Below, piece by piece: positions 1 through 8,277 of a DNA stretch of 64,000 bases. The translations under genes were made by a program, and so were the position numbers. The stretch is from positions 841,001 to 905,000 of the forward strand of contig NZ_JAFCKS010000001.1 of the NCBI RefSeq assembly GCF_018129995.1. Direction: 5' to 3'. Every line of letters begins with the position of its first letter. Position 1 is the first letter of the stretch. The DNA comes from Bradyrhizobium sp. SZCCT0153 (GTDB taxonomy: Bacteria; Pseudomonadota; Alphaproteobacteria; Rhizobiales; Xanthobacteraceae). Under the pieces are notes generated by a model. That model did no database searches and was not told where the DNA came from. It saw only the letters and a list, made by a program, of their open reading frames with translations.

Positions 1-638
1 ACCACGAGCGCGGGGTGCTTTGCCGAACCGAGCGCTGTGACCAGCGCCTTCATCGCATCAGGCTCGGGCCCGATCTCGCGGCTGACCTTGCGCGCCTCGA
101 CCGGAGCCGTCGCATGCGCCCAGTCGTCGATCGGGATCGACACGAAGGTCGGCCCGCAGGGCGGCTGCATCGCGGTGTAATAGGCGCGCGCGATCGCGGC
201 CGGCACGTCCTCGGGCCGCGCCGGCTCGACGCTGTACTTCACATATGGCCTCGGAAACTCCGACGCGCGCTCGGCATAGAGGAACGCCTGCAAGGGGAGG
301 ATCGAACGCGCCTGCTGGCCCGCGGTGATGACGAGCGGTGTCTGGTTGCGATGCGCGGTGTAGATGTTGCCGAGCGCGTTGCCGACGCCGGCCGCCGAAT
401 GCAGATTGACGAAACCGGCATTGCTCGTCGCCTGCGCGTAGCCATCGGCCATGCCGACGGCGGAGGCTTCCTGCAGCGCCAGCACGTAGTCGATGTCGTC
501 GGGCCAGTCGCTCAGGAACGGCAGCTCGGTCGAGCCGGGATTGCCGAACACTTTTTTGATGCCGAACGACCGCAGCAGGTCGAGCGTGGCCTGCTTGACG
601 GTGACGGATTTGCTGCCGCTCTTGCCGTTCTTTGCCAT
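1..638 (-). CDS. Thiamine pyrophosphate-dependent decarboxylase, benzoylformate decarboxylase-like (3' end outside window)
   Basis: N-terminal part (about 212 residues) of a TPP-dependent enzyme of the acetolactate synthase/benzoylformate decarboxylase superfamily; the rest lies beyond the left edge. The translation starts MAKNGKSGSK and contains the PYR-domain pattern 'FGNPGSTELPFL' followed by 'LQEASAVGMADGYA', whose Glu is the residue that activates the TPP aminopyrimidine. These enzymes decarboxylate 2-oxo acids. It lies 146 bases downstream of a CoA-linked catabolic operon on the same strand, separated by a palindromic repeat, so it may or may not be co-transcribed. The substrate cannot be read from this part. 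A second, distinct paralogue lies at 18016-19563. Confidence 0.85.
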   Translation of the reverse strand, partial: MAKNGKSGSKSVTVKQATLDLLRSFGIKKVFGNPGSTELPFLSDWPDDIDYVLALQEASAVGMADGYAQATSNAGFVNLHSAAGVGNALGNIYTAHRNQTPLVITAGQQARSILPLQAFLYAERASEFPRPYVKYSVEPARPEDVPAAIARAYYTAMQPPCGPTFVSIPIDDWAHATAPVEARKVSREIGPEPDAMKALVTALGSAKHPALV

Positions 639-678
639 GGTTTCCGTCCCTGTTGATTACCGACGCTCGTAGACCCAC

Positions 679-765
679 CGTCATTGCGAGGAGCCCTTGC
701 GACGAAGCAATCCAGACCATCTCCGCGGAGGGACTCTGGATTGCTTCGCTGCGCTCGCAATGACG
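679..765. repeat. Intergenic palindromic repeat, family A copy 1
   Basis: Imperfect palindrome whose ends are CGTCATTGCGAG and CTCGCAATGACG, with a conserved centre CTCCGCGGAGGGA. A second copy is at 5117-5196. Both sit between genes. The ends can pair into a long hairpin in RNA, so the element could shape transcript ends here. Confidence 0.85.
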
Positions 766-784
766 AGGAGGAAACAGCAGCGGC

Positions 785-1636
785 CTACCACACCGCCGTG
801 CCCTTCATCGTCGGCTGCCCCTCGGCATTCGCGGTCCAAAGCTCCATGCCCGCCTCGGTCTCATTGGCGTTGATCGAAAACTCCGAACCCTCGAACAGCG
901 GCTGCAGACCGCGATACGAAAACTTCTTCGGCGCTCTGCCGCCGCGCAGCTTTGCCGCCATCTCGATGATCAACGCGGCCTGCAACGGGCCGTGGAAGAC
1001 CAGGCCCGGATAGCCCTCGACCTTGGTGACGTAGTCGCGGTCGTAATGGATGCGATGGCCGTTGAAGGTCAGCGCGGAATACCGAAACAGCAGCACGGGA
1101 TCAGAGACATGGGTCTCGCGATGCTGCGCCTTCGGCGGCGGAGGCGGGGCCTTTGCCGGCGCGGTCGGCGTCGTCGTCATCTCGCGATAGACGATGTCCT
1201 GGCGTTCGCGGATGGCAGTGCCGCGCGGCGAGGAGATGCTGTGCTCGACCGCGACGAAGCACAGCGTGCCGGTCGATCCGGTCTTTACCGTCACGTCGGC
1301 AATGCGCGAAGTCCGGGTCGATTCATCGCCGACGTGCAAGGGCTGCAAAAATTCGATCTCGCCGCCGGCCCACATCCGGCGCGGCAGCGGCACCGGCGGC
1401 AGGAAGCCGCCGCGGGTCGGATGCCCGTCGGGCCCGAGCATCGACATCGGAAACACCGGCTGTGCCAGGCACCAATGCACCGTGAACGGCGCGGCATCGC
1501 CGGACTTGGGCTCGCCCACGTCCTGGAAAAGTGTCGCCCGAAGACCCTTGACGAGCTGCGCGGTGACGACGTCGGTGGCCTCCGTGCTGCGGCCGATCCA
1601 TTGCCTGAGATGATCGATGTCGAGCTGCTCGGTCAT
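785..1636 (-). CDS. FAS1-like/MaoC-type hydratase (mesaconyl-CoA hydratase-like)
   Basis: A 283-residue double hot-dog protein. The N-terminal half resembles FAS1-like dehydratase domains; the C-terminal half has the hydratase-2 style pattern 'FNGHRIHYDRDYV' followed by 'GLVFHGPLQ', with the Asn, His and Asp expected at the active site. A Pro/Ala-rich linker near residues 155-170 joins the halves. The family adds water to or removes it from acyl-CoAs; relatives act on mesaconyl-C4-CoA or itaconyl-CoA. The gene starts 14 bases after the CoA-transferase stop and is third in an acyl-CoA dehydrogenase/CoA-transferase/hydratase operon, which supports a CoA-thioester pathway. The exact substrate is inferred only as a dicarboxylic or branched acyl-CoA. 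Confidence 0.8.
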   Translation of the reverse strand: MTEQLDIDHLRQWIGRSTEATDVVTAQLVKGLRATLFQDVGEPKSGDAAPFTVHWCLAQPVFPMSMLGPDGHPTRGGFLPPVPLPRRMWAGGEIEFLQPLHVGDESTRTSRIADVTVKTGSTGTLCFVAVEHSISSPRGTAIRERQDIVYREMTTTPTAPAKAPPPPPKAQHRETHVSDPVLLFRYSALTFNGHRIHYDRDYVTKVEGYPGLVFHGPLQAALIIEMAAKLRGGRAPKKFSYRGLQPLFEGSEFSINANETEAGMELWTANAEGQPTMKGTAVW

Positions 1637-1650
1637 GACGCCTCGCTCTG

Positions 1651-2754
1651 TTATGTCCTGGATTGTGGCTTTTCGCCGATCGCTGGCACAGCGCCGTAGG
1701 CGCGCGTCTCGCCGACGATGATCGGCGCCGGCGCGGGATAGCTGACGCGGCCGTTCGGCGTGTCGACCTCGATGCGGCGCAGATGCGGATGGTTGGTGAG
1801 GTCGGCCATGGTGTTGACCTCGGCGAAGGCGATGTCGGCGTCCGACAGCCGCTTGAGCAGCTCGTCGCGCCTCATCTTGCCAAAGCTGTCCGCGACCGTC
1901 TTGTCGGTGAAATCGCGGTTGCGCACGCGCTCGACCATGTTGGCGACGCGGGGGTCAGCCGGCAGGTCCGGCTGGTCGAGCACCTTCGCGCACAGCGTCT
2001 TCCACTCACGCTCGCTCTGGATCGAGATCAGAATGTCCTTGCCGTCGCTGGACGTGAACACGCCGTAGGGCGCGATCGAGGGGTGGCGCAGGCCCATGCG
2101 CTTGGGCGGATTGCCGGCTTCGGAATTCAGCAGCGGCACGGTGCACCAGTCGGCCATCACGTCGAACATGGAGATGCGGATGTCGGCACCCTTGCCGGTG
2201 CGGCCCCGGCCGATCAGCGCCTCCAGGATCGCTGCATGCGCGGTGGCGCCGGTCGCGACGTCGACGATCGACATGCCGACGCGCGAGGCGCCGTCGGGAT
2301 TGCCGGTGATCGAGGCAAGGCCGCTCTCGGCCTGGATCAAGAGATCATAGGCCTTGCGGTGCGCGTAGGGACCCTCGTCGCCATAGCCGGTGATGGTGCA
2401 GGAAATCAGCTTTGGATAGTCCTTCAGCAGCCGCTCGCGCGAGAAGCCGAGCTTGTCCATCGAGCCCGGCTTGAGGTTCTGGATCAGCACGTCGGCGCTG
2501 GCGATCAGCTTCTCCAGCTCGGCGCAACCTTCCTTGGTGGCAAGATCGACCACCGCTGACTGCTTGCCGCGGTTGAGCCAGACGAAATAGCTGCTCTGGC
2601 CTTTGGCCGCGGCATCGTAACCGCGGGCGAAATCGCCCTCCGGCCGTTCGATCTTGATCACCTCCGCGCCGGCATCCGCCAGCCGCGACGAGCAGAACGG
2701 CGCTGCCACCGCCTGCTCGACCGCGATCACCCTAATCCCGTCCAATGCGCCCAT
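1651..2754 (-). CDS. Family III CoA-transferase (CaiB/BaiF)
   Basis: A 367-residue class III CoA-transferase, a usual family length. It starts MGALDGIRVI and carries the family features 'ADAGAEVIKIERPEGD' near residue 27 and 'ISMFDVMADW', whose Asp198 aligns with the catalytic Asp that forms a mixed anhydride in formyl-CoA transferase. The enzyme moves CoA between carboxylic acids without ATP. A longer reading frame exists upstream, but this Met fits the family and leaves a 10-base gap after the acyl-CoA dehydrogenase stop. Its job here is probably to activate the pathway acid as a CoA thioester for the neighbouring dehydrogenase and hydratase; donor and acceptor are unknown. Confidence 0.87.
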   Translation of the reverse strand: MGALDGIRVIAVEQAVAAPFCSSRLADAGAEVIKIERPEGDFARGYDAAAKGQSSYFVWLNRGKQSAVVDLATKEGCAELEKLIASADVLIQNLKPGSMDKLGFSRERLLKDYPKLISCTITGYGDEGPYAHRKAYDLLIQAESGLASITGNPDGASRVGMSIVDVATGATAHAAILEALIGRGRTGKGADIRISMFDVMADWCTVPLLNSEAGNPPKRMGLRHPSIAPYGVFTSSDGKDILISIQSEREWKTLCAKVLDQPDLPADPRVANMVERVRNRDFTDKTVADSFGKMRRDELLKRLSDADIAFAEVNTMADLTNHPHLRRIEVDTPNGRVSYPAPAPIIVGETRAYGAVPAIGEKPQSRT

Positions 2755-2764
2755 GATTGCTGCC

Positions 2765-3934
2765 TCAGTACGAGCGGGGCATGCCGAGCACGTGCTCGGC
2801 GATGAAGGAGAGCACGAGGTTGGTCGAGATCGGCGCCACCTGGTAGAGCCGCGTCTCGCGGAATTTGCGCTCGACGTCGTATTCCTCGGCGAAACCGAAA
2901 CCGCCATGGGTCTGGACGCAGGCATTGGCCGCTTCCCAGGACGCATCGGCCGCGAGCATTTTCGCCATGTTGGCTTCCGCGCCGCAGTCGAGCCCGGCCT
3001 CGTACTTGCGCGTGGCTTCCTTCACCATCAATTCGGCTGCGCGCATCGCGGCGTAGGCCTTGGCGATCGGGAACTGGATGCCCTGGTTCTGGCCGATCGG
3101 CCGGCCGAAAACGCTGCGCTCCTTGGCGTAGTTCGTGGCCTTCGCGATGAACCACTTTGCATCGCCGACGCATTCGGCCGCGATCAGGATGCGCTCGGCA
3201 TTCATGCCGGAGAGGATGTAGCGAAAGCCCTTGCCTTCCTCGCCGATCAGATTCTCCGCCGGCACCTTCATGTCGGTGAAGAACACTTCGGTGGTGGCGT
3301 GGTTCATCATCGTGCGGATCGGGCGGATCTCGAGGCCCCTGTTCTTGGCCTCGCGCATGTCGACGATGAACACCGAGAGCCCATCGGTGCGCTTCTTGAC
3401 CTCGTCCTTCGGCGTGGTGCGCGCCAGCAGCAGCATCAGGTCGGAATGCTCGGCACGGCTGGTCCAGATCTTCTGGCCGTTGACGATGTAGCCGGCGTTG
3501 CCGTCCTTGCGCGCAAAGGTCTTCAGCGAGGTGGTGTCGGTGCCGCTGGTCGGCTCGGTGACGCCGAACGCCTGCAGCCGTAATTCGCCGCTCGCGACCT
3601 TCGGCAGATATTTGGCCTTCTGCTCGTCATTGCCATGCCGCAGCACCGTGCCCATCGTGTACATCTGGGCGTGGCAGCCGCCGCCGTTGCAGCCGGCGCG
3701 CTGGATCTCTTCGAGGATCGCCGCGGCCGCGGACAGCTTCAGGCCCGCGCCGCCATATTCCTCGGGGATCAGCACCGAGAGGTAACCGGCCTCTGTCAGC
3801 GCATCGACGAAGGCCTTGGGGTAGGCCATCTCGCGATCGAGCTTGCGCCAGTATTCGCCGGGAAACTGCGCGCAGAGCTTTGCGACGGCTTCGCGGATGT
3901 CGGCGTGATCTTCGGTCTGGTGATCTTCACTCAT
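2765..3934 (-). CDS. Acyl-CoA dehydrogenase
   Basis: A 389-residue FAD-dependent acyl-CoA dehydrogenase with the usual three-domain plan. Visible motifs are 'GVTEPTSGTD' (FAD/substrate loop), 'RTMMNHATTEVFFTDMKVP', 'VFGRPIGQNQGIQFPIA' and 'QTHGGFGFAEEYDVERKFRETRL'. It introduces a C2-C3 double bond in an acyl-CoA and passes electrons to ETF. The segment that in medium-chain enzymes carries the catalytic Glu (YEGT-like) reads YQVAPIS here, so the base must come from elsewhere or the family differs. First gene of the minus-strand operon, divergent from a LysR gene 125 bases away that is the likely regulator. Confidence 0.9.
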   Translation of the reverse strand: MSEDHQTEDHADIREAVAKLCAQFPGEYWRKLDREMAYPKAFVDALTEAGYLSVLIPEEYGGAGLKLSAAAAILEEIQRAGCNGGGCHAQMYTMGTVLRHGNDEQKAKYLPKVASGELRLQAFGVTEPTSGTDTTSLKTFARKDGNAGYIVNGQKIWTSRAEHSDLMLLLARTTPKDEVKKRTDGLSVFIVDMREAKNRGLEIRPIRTMMNHATTEVFFTDMKVPAENLIGEEGKGFRYILSGMNAERILIAAECVGDAKWFIAKATNYAKERSVFGRPIGQNQGIQFPIAKAYAAMRAAELMVKEATRKYEAGLDCGAEANMAKMLAADASWEAANACVQTHGGFGFAEEYDVERKFRETRLYQVAPISTNLVLSFIAEHVLGMPRSY

Positions 3935-3983
3935 GGCGTTTCCCGTTGGGTGCGGCGGTTAAGATAACGCCGGCCAATCCTCT

Positions 3984-4003
3984 GGCGTTGTGAAAACAAC
4001 GCC
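3984..4003. promoter_or_regulatory. Perfect inverted repeat in the divergent LysR/acyl-CoA dehydrogenase intergenic region
   Basis: Arms GGCGTTGT and ACAACGCC with a 4-base GAAA spacer, lying in the 125-base region between the acyl-CoA dehydrogenase start (3934) and the LysR start (4060). LysR proteins usually bind dyad sites in such divergent promoters, so this is a candidate operator. It lacks an obvious T-N11-A core, so the assignment is inference. Confidence 0.5.
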
Positions 4004-4059
4004 ATCCCCCTATGCTCATTTGCTATAGCGTATGGAGTAGCCTTCCAGGATTGGCAAGC

Positions 4060-4980
4060 ATGGATTTCCGTCAGCTCAGGACCTTCAGTTGCGTGGCGGA
4101 GCTCGGCAGCCTCTCCAAGGCGTCCGACACGTTGCGCGTGGCGCAGCCGGCGCTGAGCCGGCAGATCAAGCTGCTGGAACACGAGCTGCGCACCGAATTG
4201 TTCACGCGCAACGGTCGCGGCATGGTGCTGACGGAGGCGGGCCGTCTCTTGCTGGCGCGCACCGCCGGCATCGTGCGGCAGATCGACCAGATCCGCGACG
4301 ACATCCAGTCGGCCAAGGGGCCGCTGTCCGGTCAGGTCGTGCTCGGCCTGGTTCCGACCGTGAGCTGCGTGCTGTCGGCGCGTTTCGCGCGGCGCTGCGT
4401 CGAGAAGTTTCCCGGCATCTCGCTGCGCATCGTCGAGAGCTACAGCGGCCATCTCGTCGAATGGCTGCATCGCGGCGAGATGGACCTCGCCATCCTCTAT
4501 GGCCGCTCCGCCGATCTGCATCTCAATGTGGAAAGCCTCGGCCGCGACAACATCGTCGCGGTCGGCCCGCGCGGCTGCGGCCTTGCGCGCAGGAAGAACG
4601 TCGAGATCGGCTGGCTGCTGCGGCAGCGGCTGGTGCTGCCCAGTCATTCCCACGGTCTCCGCGCGCTGATCGAGCATGCGGCGGCCCAGCGCAAGATCAA
4701 GCTCAACGTCCAGCTCGAGGCGGATTCGTTCCGTGTGCTGACCAGCCTTGTCGAGGAAGGCCTCGGCTTCGCGCTGCTGCCGCCCTCGTCGGTCCACGGC
4801 GAGGTCGCCGACGGGCGACTGGAAACCGCTGTCGTATCCAAGCCGATGACGCGCGAGCTCATATTCGCTTCTCCAATCGACCGCCCGGTCTCGACGGCCT
4901 CGCTTGCCGTCACCGCCCTCCTGCGCGAGGAGGTCGCCGCCTGCCGCAAGGACGGCGTGTGGGACATCAAGTTGAGTTAG
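4060..4980 (+). CDS. LysR-family transcriptional regulator
   Basis: A 306-residue LysR-type regulator. The N-terminal winged helix-turn-helix (residues 1-60) reads MDFRQLRTFSCVAELGSLSK and continues with 'AQPALSRQIKLLEHEL'; the rest is a periplasmic-binding-protein-like effector domain. The start was set at this Met because the reading frame extends 16 codons further upstream with non-family sequence. It is divergent from the acyl-CoA dehydrogenase operon (2765-3934), the classic arrangement for a regulator responding to a pathway intermediate, and a 20-base dyad lies between them. The effector is unknown. Confidence 0.9.
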   Translation: MDFRQLRTFSCVAELGSLSKASDTLRVAQPALSRQIKLLEHELRTELFTRNGRGMVLTEAGRLLLARTAGIVRQIDQIRDDIQSAKGPLSGQVVLGLVPTVSCVLSARFARRCVEKFPGISLRIVESYSGHLVEWLHRGEMDLAILYGRSADLHLNVESLGRDNIVAVGPRGCGLARRKNVEIGWLLRQRLVLPSHSHGLRALIEHAAAQRKIKLNVQLEADSFRVLTSLVEEGLGFALLPPSSVHGEVADGRLETAVVSKPMTRELIFASPIDRPVSTASLAVTALLREEVAACRKDGVWDIKLS

Positions 4981-5116
4981 ATGCGCGCTTGTCGTAGAAC
5001 AGCCGCGCGCCATCGTGCCTTCGCATCTGGCGCGAGCTGTCATGCCGAAATTTTATAGCTGGAGGTGGCCGCCGCGCTCGCCTGCGCGGCCGTGACGCGC
5101 ATATGCATCCACAACT

Positions 5117-5196
5117 CGTCATTGCGAGCGCAGCGAAGCGATCCAGACTGTTTCCGCGGAGGGATTCTGGATTGCTTCGCTGCGTTCGCAATGACG
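5117..5196. repeat. Intergenic palindromic repeat, family A copy 2
   Basis: Second copy of the element at 679-765, with the same CGTCATTGCGAG-type ends and TCCGCGGAGGGA centre. It lies between the convergent LysR and first P450 genes and ends 11 bases from the P450 stop, so its hairpin could act as a transcript end for both. Confidence 0.85.
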
Positions 5197-5207
5197 GAGG
5201 CTAGGGT

Positions 5208-6482
5208 CTACCCCGGAATCCGCACCGGCAGCGACTCGTACCCCTTGATGAAGCTCGAATAGATCCGCTTCGGCTCGCCCACCACCTCGATGCGGTCGAA
5301 GCGCTTCAGCATCTCCTCCCAGACGATCTTGAGCTGCAGCTCGGCGAGGCGCATGCCGACACAGCGGTGGATGCCGAAGCCGAAGGAGAGATGGGTGCGC
5401 GGCCGCGGGCGGTCGATGATGAAGTCGTTCGGCTTCTCGAACATCTCCTCGTCGCGGTTGCCGGAGACGTACCACATCACGACGCGGTCGCCTTTCTTGA
5501 TGTGCTTGCCGCCGATCTCGGTATCGGCAAGCGCGGTGCGCCGCATATGCGCGAGCGGGGTCTGCCAGCGGATCACCTCGGGCACCATGGAATCGATCAG
5601 TTCCGGGTTGGCGCGGAGCTTGTCGTATTGGTCCGGGTTCTCGCTCAGCGCCAGCACCGAGCCGGTCATGGTGTTGCGCGTGGTGTCGTTGCCGCCGACG
5701 ATGAGCAGGATGATGTTGCCCATGAGGTTGTCGGGGTCCATGAAGCGCGTGGCGTCGTTGTGCGCCATCAGCGACAATAGGTCGTTGCGCGGCGCGGAGT
5801 TGACGCGTTCGTTCCACAGCTTGGACATGTACGCGTAGCACTCGTCCATCTCGCGGCGGCGCTCCTCGGCGGATGCGACGATGCCGCTCTTGGGCAGCGC
5901 GGTCGCGACATCCGACCAGCGCGTCAGCTTGCGCCGTTCTTCCCAGGGGAAGTCGAACAGGGTAGCCAGCATCTGCGTCGTCAGCTCGATCGAGACGCGC
6001 TCGACGAAATTGAAGGTCTCGTTGCGCGGCAGATTGTCGAGCACGGTCTGCGAGCGCTGGCGGATCAGTTTTGCCAGTTCGTCCAGATGGGTCGGCGTGA
6101 ACATCGGCGACACCGTCTTGCGCTGCGACGAATGACGCGGCTGGTCCATGGCGATGAAGCTCGGCCAGTCATAACCTTCCGGCACGTCGCGGATCCCGAT
6201 GCCGCCGAGCGTTGAATCGGAGGAGAACAGGGCGTGGTTGGTGTCGACATGCATGATGTCGTTGTACTTCACCACCGACCAGTACGGCTCGATCGGCGCG
6301 TTGGTGCAGTAGTGCACCGGCTCTTCCTTGCGCAGCCGCTCGAACCACGGCCACAAGGTGTCGTCCTGGAACAGCCGGGGCGCGCCGGGATGGAAGTGCG
6401 ACAGCGGCGTCGCATAGGCCTCCTCGCGGGCCTTGCGCATGCGTTCGGCCTTGTCGGTCTTGACCGGAGTCTGGATGTTCAT
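5208..6482 (-). CDS. Cytochrome P450, CYP153-like (copy 1)
   Basis: A 424-residue soluble P450. Seen: I-helix 'GGNDTTRN' (263-270), ExxR with E302/R305 in 'PEVIRWQTPLAHMRR', and the haem loop 'LSFGFGIHRCVG' with ligand C374. The GNDTTRN helix and the 'RLAELQLKIVWEEMLKRF' tail match what is known of CYP153 alkane/fatty-acid terminal hydroxylases; that subfamily call is from memory. The reading frame runs upstream into a repeat, so the Met at 6482 is preferred. No ferredoxin or reductase gene lies nearby, so electrons must come from elsewhere. It is closely related to the next gene, evidently by tandem duplication. Confidence 0.92.
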   Translation of the reverse strand: MNIQTPVKTDKAERMRKAREEAYATPLSHFHPGAPRLFQDDTLWPWFERLRKEEPVHYCTNAPIEPYWSVVKYNDIMHVDTNHALFSSDSTLGGIGIRDVPEGYDWPSFIAMDQPRHSSQRKTVSPMFTPTHLDELAKLIRQRSQTVLDNLPRNETFNFVERVSIELTTQMLATLFDFPWEERRKLTRWSDVATALPKSGIVASAEERRREMDECYAYMSKLWNERVNSAPRNDLLSLMAHNDATRFMDPDNLMGNIILLIVGGNDTTRNTMTGSVLALSENPDQYDKLRANPELIDSMVPEVIRWQTPLAHMRRTALADTEIGGKHIKKGDRVVMWYVSGNRDEEMFEKPNDFIIDRPRPRTHLSFGFGIHRCVGMRLAELQLKIVWEEMLKRFDRIEVVGEPKRIYSSFIKGYESLPVRIPG

Positions 6483-6509
6483 GTTGGTAGCTCCAGTGTT
6501 TGTTTCCAA

Positions 6510-6680
6510 CCTCTCCCGCTTGCGGGAGAGGCACAGGCCGCCTCCGGCGGCCGACATCTCAAGAACGCCAAGGCGAAGGCTCGGCTAAGGCGCAGCGCCG
6601 GGTGAGGGCTTTCTCCTCCAGGGGATTGTCCCGTTGCGGAGATACCCTTTCCCCAACCCTCTCCCGCGAGCGGGAGAGGG
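6510..6680. repeat. Intergenic repeat, family B copy 1
   Basis: Composite element bounded by CTCTCCCGC..GCGGGAGAG hairpins at 6511-6530 and about 6657-6680, with an interior of the 'GCGCAGCGCCGGGTGAGGG' type. Related copies are at 11203-11330 and 42311-42450. It fills the gap between the two P450 genes and explains the upstream extension of the first P450 frame. Confidence 0.8.
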
Positions 6681-6710
6681 GGCAGTATCCTCGTGGGTTA
6701 TAGCTCGAAC

Positions 6711-7976
6711 TCACGCCGTAATCTTCACCGGCAGCGTTTCCAAACCCTTCACGAAACTCGAATAGACCCGCTTGGGTTCGCCGACCACGTCGATATGGTC
6801 GAATCGCTTCAGGATCTCCTCCCAGATAATCTTGAGCTGGAGTTCGGCAAGCCGCAAGCCGACGCAGCGGTGGATGCCGAAGCCGAAGGACAGATGCGTG
6901 CGCGGCCGGGCGCGGTCAATGATGAAATCGTAGGGCTTTTCGATCGCCTCGGCGTCGCGGTTGCCCGAGACGTACCACATCACGACCTTGTCACCTTTCT
7001 TGATCTGCTTGCCGCGGAACTCGAAGTCGGCGAGTGCGGTGCGGCGCATGTGCGCCAGCGGCGTCTGCCAGCGGATCACCTCCGGCACGAAGCTGTCGAG
7101 CAGGCCGGGATTCTCGCGCAGCTTGCGATATTGCTCAGGATGCTGGCTCAGTGCGTAGATCGAGCCCGACATGGTATTGCGGGTGGTGTCGTTGCCGCCG
7201 ACGATCAAAAGGACGAGATTGCCGAGGAAGTTCTTCGCGTCCATGTCGCGTGTCGCGGCTCCATGCGCCATCATCGAGAGCAGATCGCTCTTCGGCGGCT
7301 GCGCGATGCGCTCCTTCCACAGGCGCGCGAAATAGCCCGCGCATTCGGTCAGTTCGGCCTGCCGCTCGTCCTCGGTGGCGACGAGGCCGTCGGGCCCGGG
7401 AATCGTGGTGGCGATGTCCGACCAGCGCGTCAGTTTGCGGCGATCCTCCCAGGGAAAGTCGAACAGCACCGCAAGCATCTGCGTGGTCAGTTCGATCGAG
7501 ACGCGGTCGACCCAGTCGAACACTTCGCCACGCGGCAGATTGTCGAGGCACTCGGCCGAGCGCTCGCGGATGCTGAGCGCGAGATTGTCCAGATGCGTCG
7601 GCGTGAACATCGGCGCCACGGTTTTGCGCTGGGCGGCGTGCCGCGGCGGGTCCATCGAGATGAAGCTCTCGCGGCGCAGATCCGGATCGATGTCGCGGAT
7701 GGTGATGCCGCCGAGCGAGGAGGCCGAGGAGAACACCGAATGGTTGGTCTCGATCTCCATGATGTCGTTGTAGCGCGTCACCGACCAGTACGGCCCGAAC
7801 ATCGAATCCTTGCAATAGTGCACGGGATCTTCCCGGCGCAGGCGGTCGAAATAGGGCCAGAATGTATCCGTCCTGAACAGCTCGGGATCGCCCGGATCGA
7901 ACTGCTCCAGCGGCAATGACGTGGCGCGCGCGCGTAACGCGTCGAGCTTCGCCGCGTTCTCGATGGTCCCATGCAT
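6711..7976 (-). CDS. Cytochrome P450, CYP153-like (copy 2)
   Basis: A 421-residue P450 paralogous to the gene at 5208-6482. It has 'GGNDTTRNTM', 'PEVIRWQTPLAHMRR' and 'LSFGFGIHRCVGLRLAEL' with haem ligand C371. Three in-frame starts exist; the one chosen has GGGAGAG six bases upstream. The two copies agree in all core motifs and differ mainly at the N-terminus and in the segment after the B-helix, so substrate range may differ. Expected reaction: terminal hydroxylation of medium-chain alkyl substrates; subfamily call moderate. Confidence 0.92.
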   Translation of the reverse strand: MHGTIENAAKLDALRARATSLPLEQFDPGDPELFRTDTFWPYFDRLRREDPVHYCKDSMFGPYWSVTRYNDIMEIETNHSVFSSASSLGGITIRDIDPDLRRESFISMDPPRHAAQRKTVAPMFTPTHLDNLALSIRERSAECLDNLPRGEVFDWVDRVSIELTTQMLAVLFDFPWEDRRKLTRWSDIATTIPGPDGLVATEDERQAELTECAGYFARLWKERIAQPPKSDLLSMMAHGAATRDMDAKNFLGNLVLLIVGGNDTTRNTMSGSIYALSQHPEQYRKLRENPGLLDSFVPEVIRWQTPLAHMRRTALADFEFRGKQIKKGDKVVMWYVSGNRDAEAIEKPYDFIIDRARPRTHLSFGFGIHRCVGLRLAELQLKIIWEEILKRFDHIDVVGEPKRVYSSFVKGLETLPVKITA

Positions 7977-8277
7977 GACCGCTCTCCCTGACATGAACCG
8001 CGCGTTCTCGTTGAATTCTGCGCTGCGGTATTTGATTTGCAATTACAGCCGGTTGTCCGCGCCGGAGCAAGGGAGAGTTTTGCCACATCCAACCTTTGCG
8101 AGAGGGTTGATCGGCCGTCACGCGGATGTGTCAACGTGATCTCCCGCACGCCCTCGGCTGCGGAGACGTGCGAAAACCGACTGGAATCGAGGTGAATCGA
8201 ACCCGCCCGCCTTGGGGATCGACCAATCTCTGATCTATAGTTTGATCGCACCAGGCCGACATCCCGAGGTTGCCGCC
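7977..8277. other. Divergent intergenic region, no gene seen
   Basis: About 300 bases between the second P450 (minus) and the DUF898 gene (plus). In-frame extensions of both neighbours enter it but have weaker start signals. No repeat, tRNA or terminator was seen; it must hold the promoters of both genes. Confidence 0.6.
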
